The notes under the pieces are model-generated. The model had not been told where the DNA came from. It saw only the letters and a list, made by a program, of their open reading frames with translations, and searched no databases. The position numbers and the translations under genes were made by a program. From the NCBI GenBank assembly GCA_000620185.1, contig JHVO01000009.1, positions 295,971 to 359,970 of the forward strand: 64,000 nucleotides of DNA, given 5' to 3'. Positions 44,728 to 53,516 of the stretch are shown one piece after another (the stretch's first letter is position 1; every line of letters starts with the position of its first letter). Source of the DNA: Geodermatophilaceae bacterium URHB0062. Lineage in GTDB: Bacteria > Actinomycetota > Actinomycetes > Mycobacteriales > Geodermatophilaceae.

Positions 44728-44804
44728 GACCGCACCGCCGCGGCGAGCGGACCGGCGAGACCGACGATGACGATGCCCTTGCAGATGATGTCGAGGTCGT
44801 TCAT
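44724..44804 (-). CDS. 26-residue hydrophobic peptide coupled to the MFS gene
   Basis: A small ORF too short for normal calling: MNDLDIICKGIVIVGLAGPL, followed by AAAVRS. The ATG at 44804 has GGAGG at 8 nt spacing, and the stop overlaps the MFS start as GTGA, two features that argue it is translated. The peptide has an acidic head (Asp3, Asp5), one Cys and a hydrophobic, Gly-containing body that could span a membrane. It may be a leader controlling the exporter, a small membrane protein partner, or a secreted peptide signal. I do not recognise a family. Confidence 0.6.
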   Translation of the reverse strand: MNDLDIICKGIVIVGLAGPLAAAVRS

Positions 44805-45003
44805 GGCGACTGCCTCCGGCGAGTGCGGGAACGCCCGTGCGGCGCTGGATCCAGGGTCGGGCTGAGGCAGCGGCCTCCGGATCGGGCGTGCGGCGCATTC
44901 GCCGTCGTCGGGCTACCTCAGATCTGCCGGGACGGGTCGGGCTCGGGCGCGGGCCAGGTCCGTGAGGCACCTCAGAGCCGATCGCGCGTGCCAGCATCGG
45001 TGC

Positions 45004-47964
45004 GTGCCGGTGGAGGTGATCAGCCCCGTCCTCGTGGGGCGGGAGCGGGAACTGGCCCAGCTGCGTGCGGCACTGCGCCGCACGGCCGCCGGCGAGCCGG
45101 TCGTCGTCCTGCTGGGCGGGGAGGCCGGCGTCGGCAAGAGCCGGCTGCTGCAGGCGGCGTTCGACGGCGTCGACGACGTCCGGCTGCTCGCCGGCGGATG
45201 CATCGAGCTCGGCGGCGAGGGGTTGCCCCTGGTGCCGCTCGTGGAGGCGCTGCGGACGCTGGTCCGGACGACGGCGTCGCCCGACCTCGACCGGCTGCTC
45301 GGCCCGGCTCGCCGGGAGCTGGCCCGGCTGTTGCCCGAACTGGCCCCGGACGACGTGCCCCCCTCCCCCGCCGGTGGGAGCACGGCGCAGCTGTTCGAGC
45401 TCGTGCTCGGCGTACTGGGGCGACTCGGGCGGGAGGTGCCGCTGATCCTGGTGGTCGAGGACCTGCACTGGGCCGACCGCTCCACGCTGGACCTCGTCGC
45501 CTTCCTGGTGCGGGCGCTGCAGGGCACCCGGGTGATGCTCGTGCTGACCTACCGCTCCGACGAGGTCGACCGCCGCTCACCCCTGCGCCCGCTGCTCTCC
45601 GGCTGGGAGCGGCTGCGGGGTGTCGAGCGCCTCCAGCTCGAACGGTTCAGCCGTGCGGAGGTCGGCGCCCAGATGGCGGCCATCCTCGGCGGTCCGCCGG
45701 ATCCGGCGATGGTCGACCTCGTGTTCGACCGCTCCGAGGGCAACGCCTTCTTCGTCGAGGAGCTGGTGCGCACGGTGCGCGACGGCGACCGCGGGCTCGA
45801 CCTCCCGCCGTCCCTGCGCGACGTGCTGCTGTCCCGCGCCGAGCGGCTGTCCGGCCCGGCCCAGCGCCTGCTGCGCACCGCCGCCGTCGCCGGCCGGTGG
45901 GTGCCGGAGCGACTGCTCGCCGAGGTGACGGCGGTGTCGGCAGCCGAGCTCTACGGGGCGCTGCGCGAGGCCGTGGACGCCTCGCTGCTGGTCGTCGACG
46001 GCACCGGGCGCGGCTACGCGTTCCGGCACGCGCTCACCCGGGACGCCGTCTACGAGGACCTGCTTCCCGGCGAGCGCGCGGAGCTGCACACCTCCTACGC
46101 CGAGGCGCTCGAGCGGGACCCGGGCCTGGCCCTCGACGACGCGTCCGTGCCCGCGACCCTGGCCGTCCACTGGTACGCCGCCCACGACCTCCCCCGCGCG
46201 CTTTCGGCCTCCGTACGCGCCGGACGCCAGGCGATCGCGGCCTTCGCGCCGGCCGAGGGGCGCCGCCACCTGGAGCGCGCCCTCGAGGTGTGGCGCGGCG
46301 TGCCCGACGCGGAGACGTGGGCCGGCGCCGACCAGGTGGAGGTCCTGCGACTGGCGGCGCGGGCGGCGTTCCACAGCGGTGACATGGAGCGGGCGCTCCC
46401 CCTGCTGCAGCGGGCGCTGGAACTGGTCGACGCCGACGCGGACCCCGAGCGGGCCGCGCTGGTGGTGGAACAGCGCGCGAGGACCCTGCGCGGGCTCGGT
46501 GAGGACGGGGCGAGCGTCGCCGCGCTCGAGGAGGTGCTCGGGCGCCTGCCGGAGGATCCACCGAGCCTGGCCCGCGCCACCGTGCTGGCCTCGCTCGCCA
46601 ACGCCCTGATGCGGCTGGGCGCCGACCGCGGACCGGACGTGGCGCGCACCGCGCTGGCGGCCGCGCGCGCCGTGGGCGCGCGGGAGCAGGAGGCCAGCGC
46701 TCTGCTCACGCTCGGCTCGACGCTGAGCTACCTCGAGGATCCCGCGGAGGGCGAGGCGGCGCTCCGCGACGGCCTGGGGCTGGCCCTCGACGCCTCCGAC
46801 CACGAGACCGCCCTGCGCGGATACGTGAACCTCTCCGACTGCCTGGAGGCCCGCGGTCGGCACCGGGACGCGGCGGAGGCCGCCCGGCAGGGCATCGAGC
46901 TGGCCGCCCGGGTGGGGCTGTCGCGGAGCTTCGGCGCGTTCCTGACCGGCAACCTCGTCGAACCCCTCGTCCGGATGGGCGACTGGGCAGAGGCCGAGCG
47001 GCTCGCCCGGGAGGCGCTGACCGGCGGGCTCACCGGCGTGTTCGCCGCGTCCCTGCACGAGCTGCTCGGCTACGTGGCCGTGTGCCGCGGCCGCTTCGAC
47101 GAGGCACTCGACCACGTGCGGCAGGCACGCCGGTACCTGGGCGACAGCCGCGAGCCACAGTTCACCCAGGCGCTGGCCTACATCGAGGCCGACGCCGCCC
47201 GCGGCCGGGGCGATCTGAGCGATGCCGACGCCCTGGTGACAGCGGCACTCGACGAGTCCACCGCGTGGTCGGTCCGGTACGCCTGGCCGCTGGTCTGGCT
47301 GGACGGCCGCATCGCCGCCGATCTCGCGCTGCGCGCGCGGGACCGGCACGACGCCGAGGACGACCTGCGCGGCCGCCCGGACCCGGACGCGCTGCCGGGC
47401 GCGGCGGTCACCCCCTCCCCCGCCGCGGCCGCCTACCGCGCCCTCACCGCGGCTGAGGACGTGCGCCGCCGGGGCGAGCCCTCCGCCCGGGCCTGGGCCG
47501 AGGCGGTCCGCGCCTGGGAGACGGCCGGTGACGTCTGGCCGACCGCGTACGCGCGGTACCGGCTGGCCGAGGCGGTCAGCACCGCCGGCGACCGCGCCGC
47601 TGCCGGCGGACCGCTGCGCGCGGCTCTCGCCGACGCCCGCCGGCTGGGCGCGCAGCCGCTGCTCGACGACGCGCTGGCCCTCGCGCGGCGAGCCCGGATC
47701 GCGGAGGACGACGGTGTCCCGGCTCCGGCGGTCGAGCCGGCCGCGGTGCCCTTCGGCCTGACCGAGCGCGAGCGGGAGGTGCTGGCGCTCGTGGCCGCCG
47801 GCCGGTCCAACGGGCAGATCGCCTCCGCGCTGTTCATCAGCCCGAAGACGGCCAGCGTCCACGTCTCGAACATCCTGGCCAAGCTCGGCGTCAGCGGCCG
47901 GGTCGAGGCAGCCGCCGTGGCGCACCGCCTGGGGCTGCTCGACTCCCCCCGCACGACCCCCTGA
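45004..47964 (+). CDS. large ATP-dependent LuxR family regulator (LAL/AAA-TPR-HTH)
   Basis: A 986-residue MalT/LAL-type regulator. An N-terminal AAA ATPase has Walker A GGEAGVGKSRLL (residues 37-48) and Walker B LILVVEDLHWADRSTLDLV. A long helical, TPR-like region (about 400-880) carries repeats such as ERALPLLQRALELVDAD. The C-terminal LuxR helix-turn-helix is LTEREREVLALVAAGRSNGQ followed by IASALFISPKTASVHVSNIL. Ligand binding and ATP hydrolysis probably control oligomerisation. It diverges from the small peptide-MFS unit by 199 bp, so that unit is a plausible target. GTG 45004 and 45010 are both possible starts. Confidence 0.9.
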   Translation: MPVEVISPVLVGRERELAQLRAALRRTAAGEPVVVLLGGEAGVGKSRLLQAAFDGVDDVRLLAGGCIELGGEGLPLVPLVEALRTLVRTTASPDLDRLLGPARRELARLLPELAPDDVPPSPAGGSTAQLFELVLGVLGRLGREVPLILVVEDLHWADRSTLDLVAFLVRALQGTRVMLVLTYRSDEVDRRSPLRPLLSGWERLRGVERLQLERFSRAEVGAQMAAILGGPPDPAMVDLVFDRSEGNAFFVEELVRTVRDGDRGLDLPPSLRDVLLSRAERLSGPAQRLLRTAAVAGRWVPERLLAEVTAVSAAELYGALREAVDASLLVVDGTGRGYAFRHALTRDAVYEDLLPGERAELHTSYAEALERDPGLALDDASVPATLAVHWYAAHDLPRALSASVRAGRQAIAAFAPAEGRRHLERALEVWRGVPDAETWAGADQVEVLRLAARAAFHSGDMERALPLLQRALELVDADADPERAALVVEQRARTLRGLGEDGASVAALEEVLGRLPEDPPSLARATVLASLANALMRLGADRGPDVARTALAAARAVGAREQEASALLTLGSTLSYLEDPAEGEAALRDGLGLALDASDHETALRGYVNLSDCLEARGRHRDAAEAARQGIELAARVGLSRSFGAFLTGNLVEPLVRMGDWAEAERLAREALTGGLTGVFAASLHELLGYVAVCRGRFDEALDHVRQARRYLGDSREPQFTQALAYIEADAARGRGDLSDADALVTAALDESTAWSVRYAWPLVWLDGRIAADLALRARDRHDAEDDLRGRPDPDALPGAAVTPSPAAAAYRALTAAEDVRRRGEPSARAWAEAVRAWETAGDVWPTAYARYRLAEAVSTAGDRAAAGGPLRAALADARRLGAQPLLDDALALARRARIAEDDGVPAPAVEPAAVPFGLTEREREVLALVAAGRSNGQIASALFISPKTASVHVSNILAKLGVSGRVEAAAVAHRLGLLDSPRTTP

Positions 47965-47972
47965 GGAGGACC

Positions 47973-48359
47973 ATGGCCACCTGGGACGACGTCGTCCGCG
48001 TCTGCGCGGCACTGCCCGAGACGACGTTCGTCGAGCGCGAGGGCCGCCGGCAGTGGCGGGTCCGGGACAAGCTGTTCGTGTGGGAGCGTCCGCTGCGGCC
48101 CCGCGACCTGGCCGAGCTCGGTCCGTCGGCGCCGTCGGGGCCGGTCCTGGGCGCGCGCGTGCCCGACGAGGGCGCCAAGGCGGCGCTGATCGCCGAGGAT
48201 CCCGGCGTCTACTTCACGACCTCGCACTTCAACGGATACCCGGCCGTCCTGTGCCGGCTCGAGCGGCTCGAACCCGGGGCGCTGGCCGAACTGGCCGGCG
48301 AAGCCTGGGCGTGCCGGGCGCCGCGGCGGCTGGTCGCGCAGCACTTCCCCGGGTCGTAG
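47973..48359 (+). CDS. MmcQ/YjbR family protein
   Basis: A 128-residue single-domain protein of the YjbR/MmcQ fold, starting MATWDDVVRVCAALPETT after GAGGAGG. The pattern of ETTFVEREGRRQWRVRDKLF, then VYFTTSHFNGYPAVLCRLER, matches the family. Proteins of this fold are DNA-binding-like by structure, but their function is not defined. It begins 8 bp after the LuxR stop, so it is co-transcribed with it. Confidence 0.88.
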   Translation: MATWDDVVRVCAALPETTFVEREGRRQWRVRDKLFVWERPLRPRDLAELGPSAPSGPVLGARVPDEGAKAALIAEDPGVYFTTSHFNGYPAVLCRLERLEPGALAELAGEAWACRAPRRLVAQHFPGS

Positions 48360-48365
48360 CGCGCA

Positions 48366-49262
48366 TCACGCGGTCGGGACGATCCGCTCCACGACGTCGG
48401 CGGGCATGAGTCCCGCCCGGCCGAAGCGGCGGGCCGCCTCGAGGAACTGCGGAGCGCAGTCGGACAGCTCGCGCAGCATCTCCCGGGCGGCCTCCTCGCG
48501 TCCGGCCAGTGCCGCGACCACGGCCCGCCACATCAGCTGGTCGGGTTCGGTCTTCGCGTCCATCGGCCGCAGCAGCTCCAGCTCGCGGTCGGCCGTGACG
48601 GGATCGCCGTCGATCGCCTGCTGGAACGCCCGGACGACGTCCTGGTACCGGGCGCGCGTGGTGAGCAGCTCGCCGAGCGCGGCCACGGGATCGGTCGAGT
48701 CGTCGACGCGGAGGTCGACGGCCATGTCGTGCCACGGGCGGCCGGTGGTCGACGGGCGGATCACCATGATCGCCGCCGAGCGGCGGCCCCGGAAGTCGCC
48801 GCCGGCGTCCTCCGCCGCCTGCAGGGCGCTGAGCAGCCGCTCCGCGAGGGGGCCCGACGAGCTCTCGAACCGCTCCACCATGGCCGGCCAGACGGCGGGC
48901 GACGACGCCATGTTCGCCAGCGCGACGCAGCTGTCGCCGATGAGGTGGCCGGCGTGGTCCACACAGCTCGCGCCGGTGTAGGCGGCGAGGTCCCCGGTCA
49001 CGCTCAGGACGGCGACCTGGCGGCGCTGCGGCTGCGGATCGACGCTGCTCAGCGCCGTCAGCACCTCCTGCGCCGTGAACCCGCCCTGCAGGAGGTCCAG
49101 GCCGATCGACCCGTACATCGGCTCGGCCATCGACTGGGTGGCGATGACCCCGTGGCCGGGCAGGGCGAAGGGCACGCTGCTGCCGACCGCGAAGGCCTGG
49201 GACTGGGTGGCGACACCCATCTCCCCGGTGGCGGCGTCACGGGCGACGATCGAGTAGGTCAC
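48366..49262 (-). CDS. DUF1028 family Ntn-hydrolase-like protein
   Basis: A 298-residue protein beginning with the invariant MTYSIVARDAATGEMGVATQ of DUF1028. Additional family blocks are SMAEPMYGSIGLDLLQGGFT, GDSCVALANMASS and SSGPLAERLLSALQAAEDAGGD (the acidic run precedes FRGRRSAA). The fold is related to Ntn hydrolases, with a Thr near the start as possible nucleophile. The C-terminal 90 residues are a helical, TPR-like extension. GTG 49262 gives the conserved start. Substrate unknown; an amidohydrolase role is a guess. Confidence 0.9.
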   Translation of the reverse strand: MTYSIVARDAATGEMGVATQSQAFAVGSSVPFALPGHGVIATQSMAEPMYGSIGLDLLQGGFTAQEVLTALSSVDPQPQRRQVAVLSVTGDLAAYTGASCVDHAGHLIGDSCVALANMASSPAVWPAMVERFESSSGPLAERLLSALQAAEDAGGDFRGRRSAAIMVIRPSTTGRPWHDMAVDLRVDDSTDPVAALGELLTTRARYQDVVRAFQQAIDGDPVTADRELELLRPMDAKTEPDQLMWRAVVAALAGREEAAREMLRELSDCAPQFLEAARRFGRAGLMPADVVERIVPTA

Positions 49263-49343
49263 CGGTCCCGCCCACCCGCGAGCGTGGGCGCACACGCCCC
49301 GTTCGAGTGCGCCGACGGGGGCACCGGCGCACACGCTCGGACA

Positions 49344-50324
49344 CTAGGCGGCCATGGCCTCGGCGGTGAGCGTGACCGACCGCAGCCGGCCCTCGGTCGT
49401 GGGGGCCTGATGCGCGACGATCAGCTCGTCGGCGTCGGCCACCTTCGCGAAGTTCTCCAGGTAGTCCCGCACCTCGGCGGGCGTGCCGACGGCGGCGTAG
49501 GTCAGCATCTGGTCGACGTGGTGCGCGGCGCCCTGGGCCAGCAGCTGGTCGGCCTGCTCGTCGGTCAGGGCCTGCCCGCGGCCGAAGAGGGCCGCCGCGC
49601 GGACCCGTCGCGAGGTCGCCAGCTGCTCCTGCGCCTGTGCCGTGGTGTCGGCGGCCAGCACGTTCACGCCGGCGATCACGTACGGGCGGTCGAGCTGCCC
49701 GGAGGGCTTGAAGTCGCGGCGGTAGGCGGCGACGGCGGGCTCGAGCATGGCGGGCGCGAAGTGGGAGGCGAAGGCGTAGGGCAGGCCGAGGGCCGCCGCC
49801 AGCGTCGCGCCGAACATCGACGAGCCGAGGATGTACAGCGGCACGCGCGACCCCTTGCCGGGGATCGCGTCGACGCCGGGCACCCGGGTCTCGCCGGCGA
49901 GGTAGGCCTGCAGCTCGAGCACGTCCTGCGGGAAGGAGTCGGCCGACATCGGGTCACGGCGCAACGCGTACATCGTGTTCTGGTCCGACCCCGGGGCCCG
50001 GCCGAGTCCCAGGTCGATGCGGCCGGGGTACATCGCGTCGAGGGTGCCGAACTGCTCGGCGATGGTCAGCGGCGAGTGGTTGGGCAGCATGACGCCGCCG
50101 GCGCCGAGCCGGATCGTGTTCGTCTGCGCGCCCACGTGGGCGATGAGCACGCTGGTCGCCGACGAGGCGATCGAGGGCATGTTGTGGTGCTCGGCGTACC
50201 AGACCCGCTCGTAGCCGGACTCCTCCGCGGCCCGGGCGAGGTCGACGCTGGCGGCGATGCTGCTCGCCACGGTCTCACCGCGGGCGATGGGGGCCAGGTC
50301 GAGGATGGAGAGCGGGGTGCGCAT
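49344..50324 (-). CDS. LLM class flavin-dependent monooxygenase
   Basis: A 326-residue luciferase-like oxidoreductase of the MsnO8 type. It starts MRTPLSILDLAPIARGETVA, followed by YERVWYAEHHNMPSIASSAT, typical of this branch. NTIRLGAGGVMLPNHSPLTI and GRIDLGLGRAPGSDQNTMYA line the FMN/F420 site, and VPLYILGSSMFGATLAAALG is the nonprolyl cis-peptide region. Cofactor (FMNH2 or F420) cannot be decided from sequence. A 15-bp perfect palindrome lies 20 bp upstream of the ATG and may be a regulator site. Confidence 0.92.
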   Translation of the reverse strand: MRTPLSILDLAPIARGETVASSIAASVDLARAAEESGYERVWYAEHHNMPSIASSATSVLIAHVGAQTNTIRLGAGGVMLPNHSPLTIAEQFGTLDAMYPGRIDLGLGRAPGSDQNTMYALRRDPMSADSFPQDVLELQAYLAGETRVPGVDAIPGKGSRVPLYILGSSMFGATLAAALGLPYAFASHFAPAMLEPAVAAYRRDFKPSGQLDRPYVIAGVNVLAADTTAQAQEQLATSRRVRAAALFGRGQALTDEQADQLLAQGAAHHVDQMLTYAAVGTPAEVRDYLENFAKVADADELIVAHQAPTTEGRLRSVTLTAEAMAA

Positions 50325-50344
50325 GGAGGGGGCCTTTCGAGTCG

Positions 50345-50359
50345 GTTGCCAGAGGCAAC
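50345..50359. promoter_or_regulatory. palindromic operator candidate before the LLM gene
   Basis: gttgccagaggcaac is a perfect 6-3-6 palindrome located 20 bp before the LLM start. Motifs of the form TTGCC-N3-GGCAA are used by several MarR/TetR/HxlR-type regulators, but no cognate regulator gene is adjacent. Confidence 0.4.
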
Positions 50360-50384
50360 GGCGCACCCCCTTCCCGCCTTCCCG

Positions 50385-51203
50385 CTAGACCGGCACCAGC
50401 CCACCGGTGGCTGCCGGGCTCGCACCCACCCGGGACGGCGCCGCGGGAGCGGCCGTGCCGACGACAGCGACGTCCGCGACGACGACGGTGACGTCGTCCC
50501 GGGCTCCGGCGTCGTGAGCGGCGCGCATTGCCCGGCGGACGGCGCCCGCCGGCGAGGCCCCTTCGGCGACGACGGCCCGCAGTGTGGCGAGCGGGACGAC
50601 ACCGGAGAGTCCGTCCGAGCAGACGAGCAGCCGGTCGCCGGGGCGGACCTCGTGGAGGCTGCTCTCGACGAGCGCGACGTCGCCCTCGCGCCCGTGCAGC
50701 GTGCGGAGCACGATCGACCGGAGGGGGTGCCGCACGGCCTCCTCGGCGGAGATCATCCCGGCGTCCACGAGCACCTGGACGAACGTGTGGTCGCGGGTCA
50801 GCCGGACGAGGTCGCCGTCCCGGAGCAGGTACGCCCGGCTGTCGCCGACGTGCGCCAGCGCCAGCCGGCCCCGGCGATCGAGGGTGGCGGCGGTCAGGGT
50901 GGTCGCCATGCCCATCAGCGCGGGCGTCCGGCTCACCGCTTCGCCCAGCAGGGCGTTGGCCGCCCCGACGGCGCGCCGGATCGCCGCCTCGGCGTCGTCC
51001 CGCGGCTGGCCGCCGAGAGTGCAGGCGAGGGCGTCGACGGCCAGCGCCGCGGCGACCGCTCCGCCGACGTTGCCGCCCACGCCGTCCGCCACGGCGACGA
51101 GGCCGGGACCTGCCCAGCCGGCGTCCTCGTTCGGGCCGCGGGAGCCGCCGACCGAGCCGGCGGCCGCATCGAGGACGAGTGGCGCGAGGGGGCCGTCGGT
51201 CAT
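50385..51203 (-). CDS. PP2C family serine/threonine phosphatase
   Basis: A 272-residue soluble metal-dependent phosphatase. The PP2C motifs are all present: RGPNEDAGW (motif 1), VAVADGVGGNVGG (2), HVGDSRAYLLRDGDL (8-like), CSDGLSGVV and ARDDVTVVVADV. These include the four metal-binding Asp. The C-terminal 40 residues are Ala/Pro-rich. ATG 51203 overlaps the histidine-kinase stop as ATGA, so it is the last gene of the kinase operon. It may dephosphorylate Ser/Thr kinase targets; direct action on the two-component pair is unproven. Confidence 0.93.
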   Translation of the reverse strand: MTDGPLAPLVLDAAAGSVGGSRGPNEDAGWAGPGLVAVADGVGGNVGGAVAAALAVDALACTLGGQPRDDAEAAIRRAVGAANALLGEAVSRTPALMGMATTLTAATLDRRGRLALAHVGDSRAYLLRDGDLVRLTRDHTFVQVLVDAGMISAEEAVRHPLRSIVLRTLHGREGDVALVESSLHEVRPGDRLLVCSDGLSGVVPLATLRAVVAEGASPAGAVRRAMRAAHDAGARDDVTVVVADVAVVGTAAPAAPSRVGASPAATGGLVPV

Positions 51204-52717
51204 GGGGTCACCGTCTCGAGCGTGGACTCCGCCTCCGGGGAGGGCTCGACGACGGTGGCGCCGGGCAGCCGGACGGTGAACGCCGTGCGGCCGGGCTCGC
51301 TCGTGACCGACAGGGTGCCGCCGGAACCGGCGACGACGGCCTGCACGATGGCCAGCCCCAGCCCGGTGCTGCCGGCGTTCCGCGAGCGCGAGGAGTCGCC
51401 GCGCGCGAACCGCTCGAACACCGAGCCCAGCAGCTCGGGTGGGATGCCCGGTCCGTCGTCGACCACCTCGAGCACCGCCCAGCCGCCCTCGGCGCGCAGC
51501 CGGGTCACGGCCGTGGTGCCGGAGGGCGTGTGGGTGCGCACGTTCGCCAGCAGGTTGGCCAGCACCTGGTGCAGCCGGCTCTCGTCACCGGTGACCTGGA
51601 CGGCGGCCGGGGGCAGGTCCACCCGCCAGTGGTGACCGGGGCCGGCGGCGTGGGCGTCGCTGACGACGTCGAGGGCGAGGGCGGTCAGGTCGACCGGGTC
51701 GTCGGCCAGCTCGCGGCCGGCGTCGAGGCGGGCGAGCAGCAGCAGGTCGTCGACCAGGTCGGACATGCGCACCGCCTCGCCCTCGACCCGGCGCAGCGCC
51801 TGGGCGACGTCGTCGGGCACCGCGCTCCCCTGCCGGCGCACGAGCTCGGCGTACCCGCGGATCGACGTCACCGGTGTGCGCAGCTCGTGGCTGGCGTCGG
51901 CCACGAACTGGCGCACCTGCGTCTCCGACACGTGCCGGGCGGCGAGGGAGCCCTCCACGTGGTCGAGCAGCCGGTTGAGGGCGGTGCCGACCCGGCCGAC
52001 CTCGGTGTGCGGATCGGTGTCGGCCTCCGGCACCCGCTCGGCCATCCGCACCTCGCCGGTGGACAGCGGCAGCTCGGCCACCCGGCCCGCGGTGGCCGCG
52101 ACCCGGTGCAGCGGACGCAGGGTGCGGCGCAGCACCAGGAACCCGGCACCGGCCGCGGCCAGGACGCCCAGCAGTCCGGCGGCCACCTCGACCGCGACCA
52201 GGCGCAGCACGGCGTCCCCGGTCGAGGCCAGCGGCAGCCCGATGACGAGGACGTCGCCGTCGCCGGCGGCGACGGCCACGACGCGGTAGTTCCCCAGCTC
52301 GCCGCCCAGGTGCACGGTCCGCGGCACCCCGTCGGCCGCGACACCGGCCACGACCCGGCCCTGCGCGACGGTGATCGGCTCGAGCGCACCGGAGGAGCCG
52401 ATCACGCCCCCCTCGGTGGCCACGCCGCCCTCGACGCGCGCGCCGAGGGTGCCGTCGCCCTGGCCGGGGATGGCGAGGAAGTCCGGTCCGTCGCCCTCGG
52501 GGTAAGCACCCCGGCCGTGGTCGCCGGGCACCGCGTCGGCGTGGGACGACCGGCCGACGGCGGCGTCGAGACGGGTGTCGACCTGCCCGATCAGCTCCTG
52601 CCGGAGTGCGGCCGTGGCCACGGTGCCGACCACTGCCAGGACCAGCACGAGGGGGACGAGGAACGCCCAGAGCAGCTTGGCCCGCAACGACAGCCGCCGG
52701 CGGTGCGTCGTCCTCAT
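51200..52717 (-). CDS. sensor histidine kinase
   Basis: A 505-residue membrane sensor. TM1 is at residues 12-38 (LWAFLVPLVLVLAVVGTVAT), an extracytoplasmic domain of about 120 residues follows, and TM2 is LVAVEVAAGLLGVLAAAGAG. A HAMP region (RRTLRPLHRVAATAGRVAEL) comes next. The phospho-accepting His lies in FVADASHELRTPVTSIRGY near residue 277. The ATPase domain has HQVLANLLANVRTHTPSG, VVDDGPGIP and GSTGLGLAIV. It overlaps the response regulator and PP2C genes by 4 bp each. The sensed signal is outside the membrane and unknown. Confidence 0.94.
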   Translation of the reverse strand: MRTTHRRRLSLRAKLLWAFLVPLVLVLAVVGTVATAALRQELIGQVDTRLDAAVGRSSHADAVPGDHGRGAYPEGDGPDFLAIPGQGDGTLGARVEGGVATEGGVIGSSGALEPITVAQGRVVAGVAADGVPRTVHLGGELGNYRVVAVAAGDGDVLVIGLPLASTGDAVLRLVAVEVAAGLLGVLAAAGAGFLVLRRTLRPLHRVAATAGRVAELPLSTGEVRMAERVPEADTDPHTEVGRVGTALNRLLDHVEGSLAARHVSETQVRQFVADASHELRTPVTSIRGYAELVRRQGSAVPDDVAQALRRVEGEAVRMSDLVDDLLLLARLDAGRELADDPVDLTALALDVVSDAHAAGPGHHWRVDLPPAAVQVTGDESRLHQVLANLLANVRTHTPSGTTAVTRLRAEGGWAVLEVVDDGPGIPPELLGSVFERFARGDSSRSRNAGSTGLGLAIVQAVVAGSGGTLSVTSEPGRTAFTVRLPGATVVEPSPEAESTLETVTP

Positions 52718-53457
52718 GCCGACGCCGGCTCCAGCACGTACCCGGCCCCGCGCACGGTGTGGATCATCGGCGCGCGTCCAGCGTCGAGCTTGCGACGCAG
52801 GTAGGAGATGTACAGCTCCACGATCGACTCGTTGCCGCCGAAGTCGTACTGCCAGACCCAGTCGAGGATCTCGTCCCGGGACAGCACCCGCCCGGGGTTG
52901 CGCATGAGGTGGCGGAGCAGCTCGAACTCGGTGGCCGACAGGTGGATGTCCTCGCCGCTCCGGGTGACCTGGTGGCGGTCCTCGTCGAGCGTCAGGTCGC
53001 CCACGACCAGCCGGCCGGCGTCGTCGGTCATCCGGCTGGTACGGCGCACCAGCCGGCCGAGGCGGGCGGTGACCTCCTCGAGGCTGAACGGCTTGGTCAC
53101 GTAGTCGTCGCCGCCCGCGGTGAGCCCGGCGATGCGCTCGTGCTCCCCGTCGCGGGCGGTCACGAACATCACCGGCAGGACCGGCCGGTCCGCCCGCAGC
53201 AGCCGCAGGACCTCGACGCCGTCCCTGTCGGGCAGCATGCGGTCCAGCAGGACGACGTCCGGACCGAAGGTGCGGGCGAGCTCGACCGCTGCCGTCCCGG
53301 TCGCGGCGGTGCACACGTCCCAGCCCTCGTACCGGAGCGCCAGCGACAGGAGCTCACCGATCGACGGCTCGTCGTCGACGACGAGCACGCGCGGTGCGCC
53401 GCCGTCGGACGGAGCCTGGGCGGGCCGCGGACGGTGCATCGTCGTCATGGGGACCAT
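52714..53457 (-). CDS. OmpR/PhoB-type response regulator
   Basis: A 247-residue regulator with a receiver domain (VLVVDDEPSIGELLSLALRY, phospho-Asp in VVLLDRMLPDRDG, Thr/Lys in FVTARDGEHE and YVTKPFSLEEV). A C-terminal winged helix follows (HLSATEFELLRHLMRNPGRV, then GNESIVELYISYLRRKLD, and GAGYVLEPASA). It pairs with the kinase at 51200-52717. ATG 53457 was chosen as start. ATG 53520, which overlaps the apbE stop as ATGA, would add 21 residues and is possible if the operon is strictly coupled. Confidence 0.93.
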   Translation of the reverse strand: MVPMTTMHRPRPAQAPSDGGAPRVLVVDDEPSIGELLSLALRYEGWDVCTAATGTAAVELARTFGPDVVLLDRMLPDRDGVEVLRLLRADRPVLPVMFVTARDGEHERIAGLTAGGDDYVTKPFSLEEVTARLGRLVRRTSRMTDDAGRLVVGDLTLDEDRHQVTRSGEDIHLSATEFELLRHLMRNPGRVLSRDEILDWVWQYDFGGNESIVELYISYLRRKLDAGRAPMIHTVRGAGYVLEPASA

Positions 53458-53516
53458 CGTCAGGTCGCCGTCTTTGATTTCCCTGTGAGCCCCGATGGAG
53501 GTCACTGGACGCCCCG

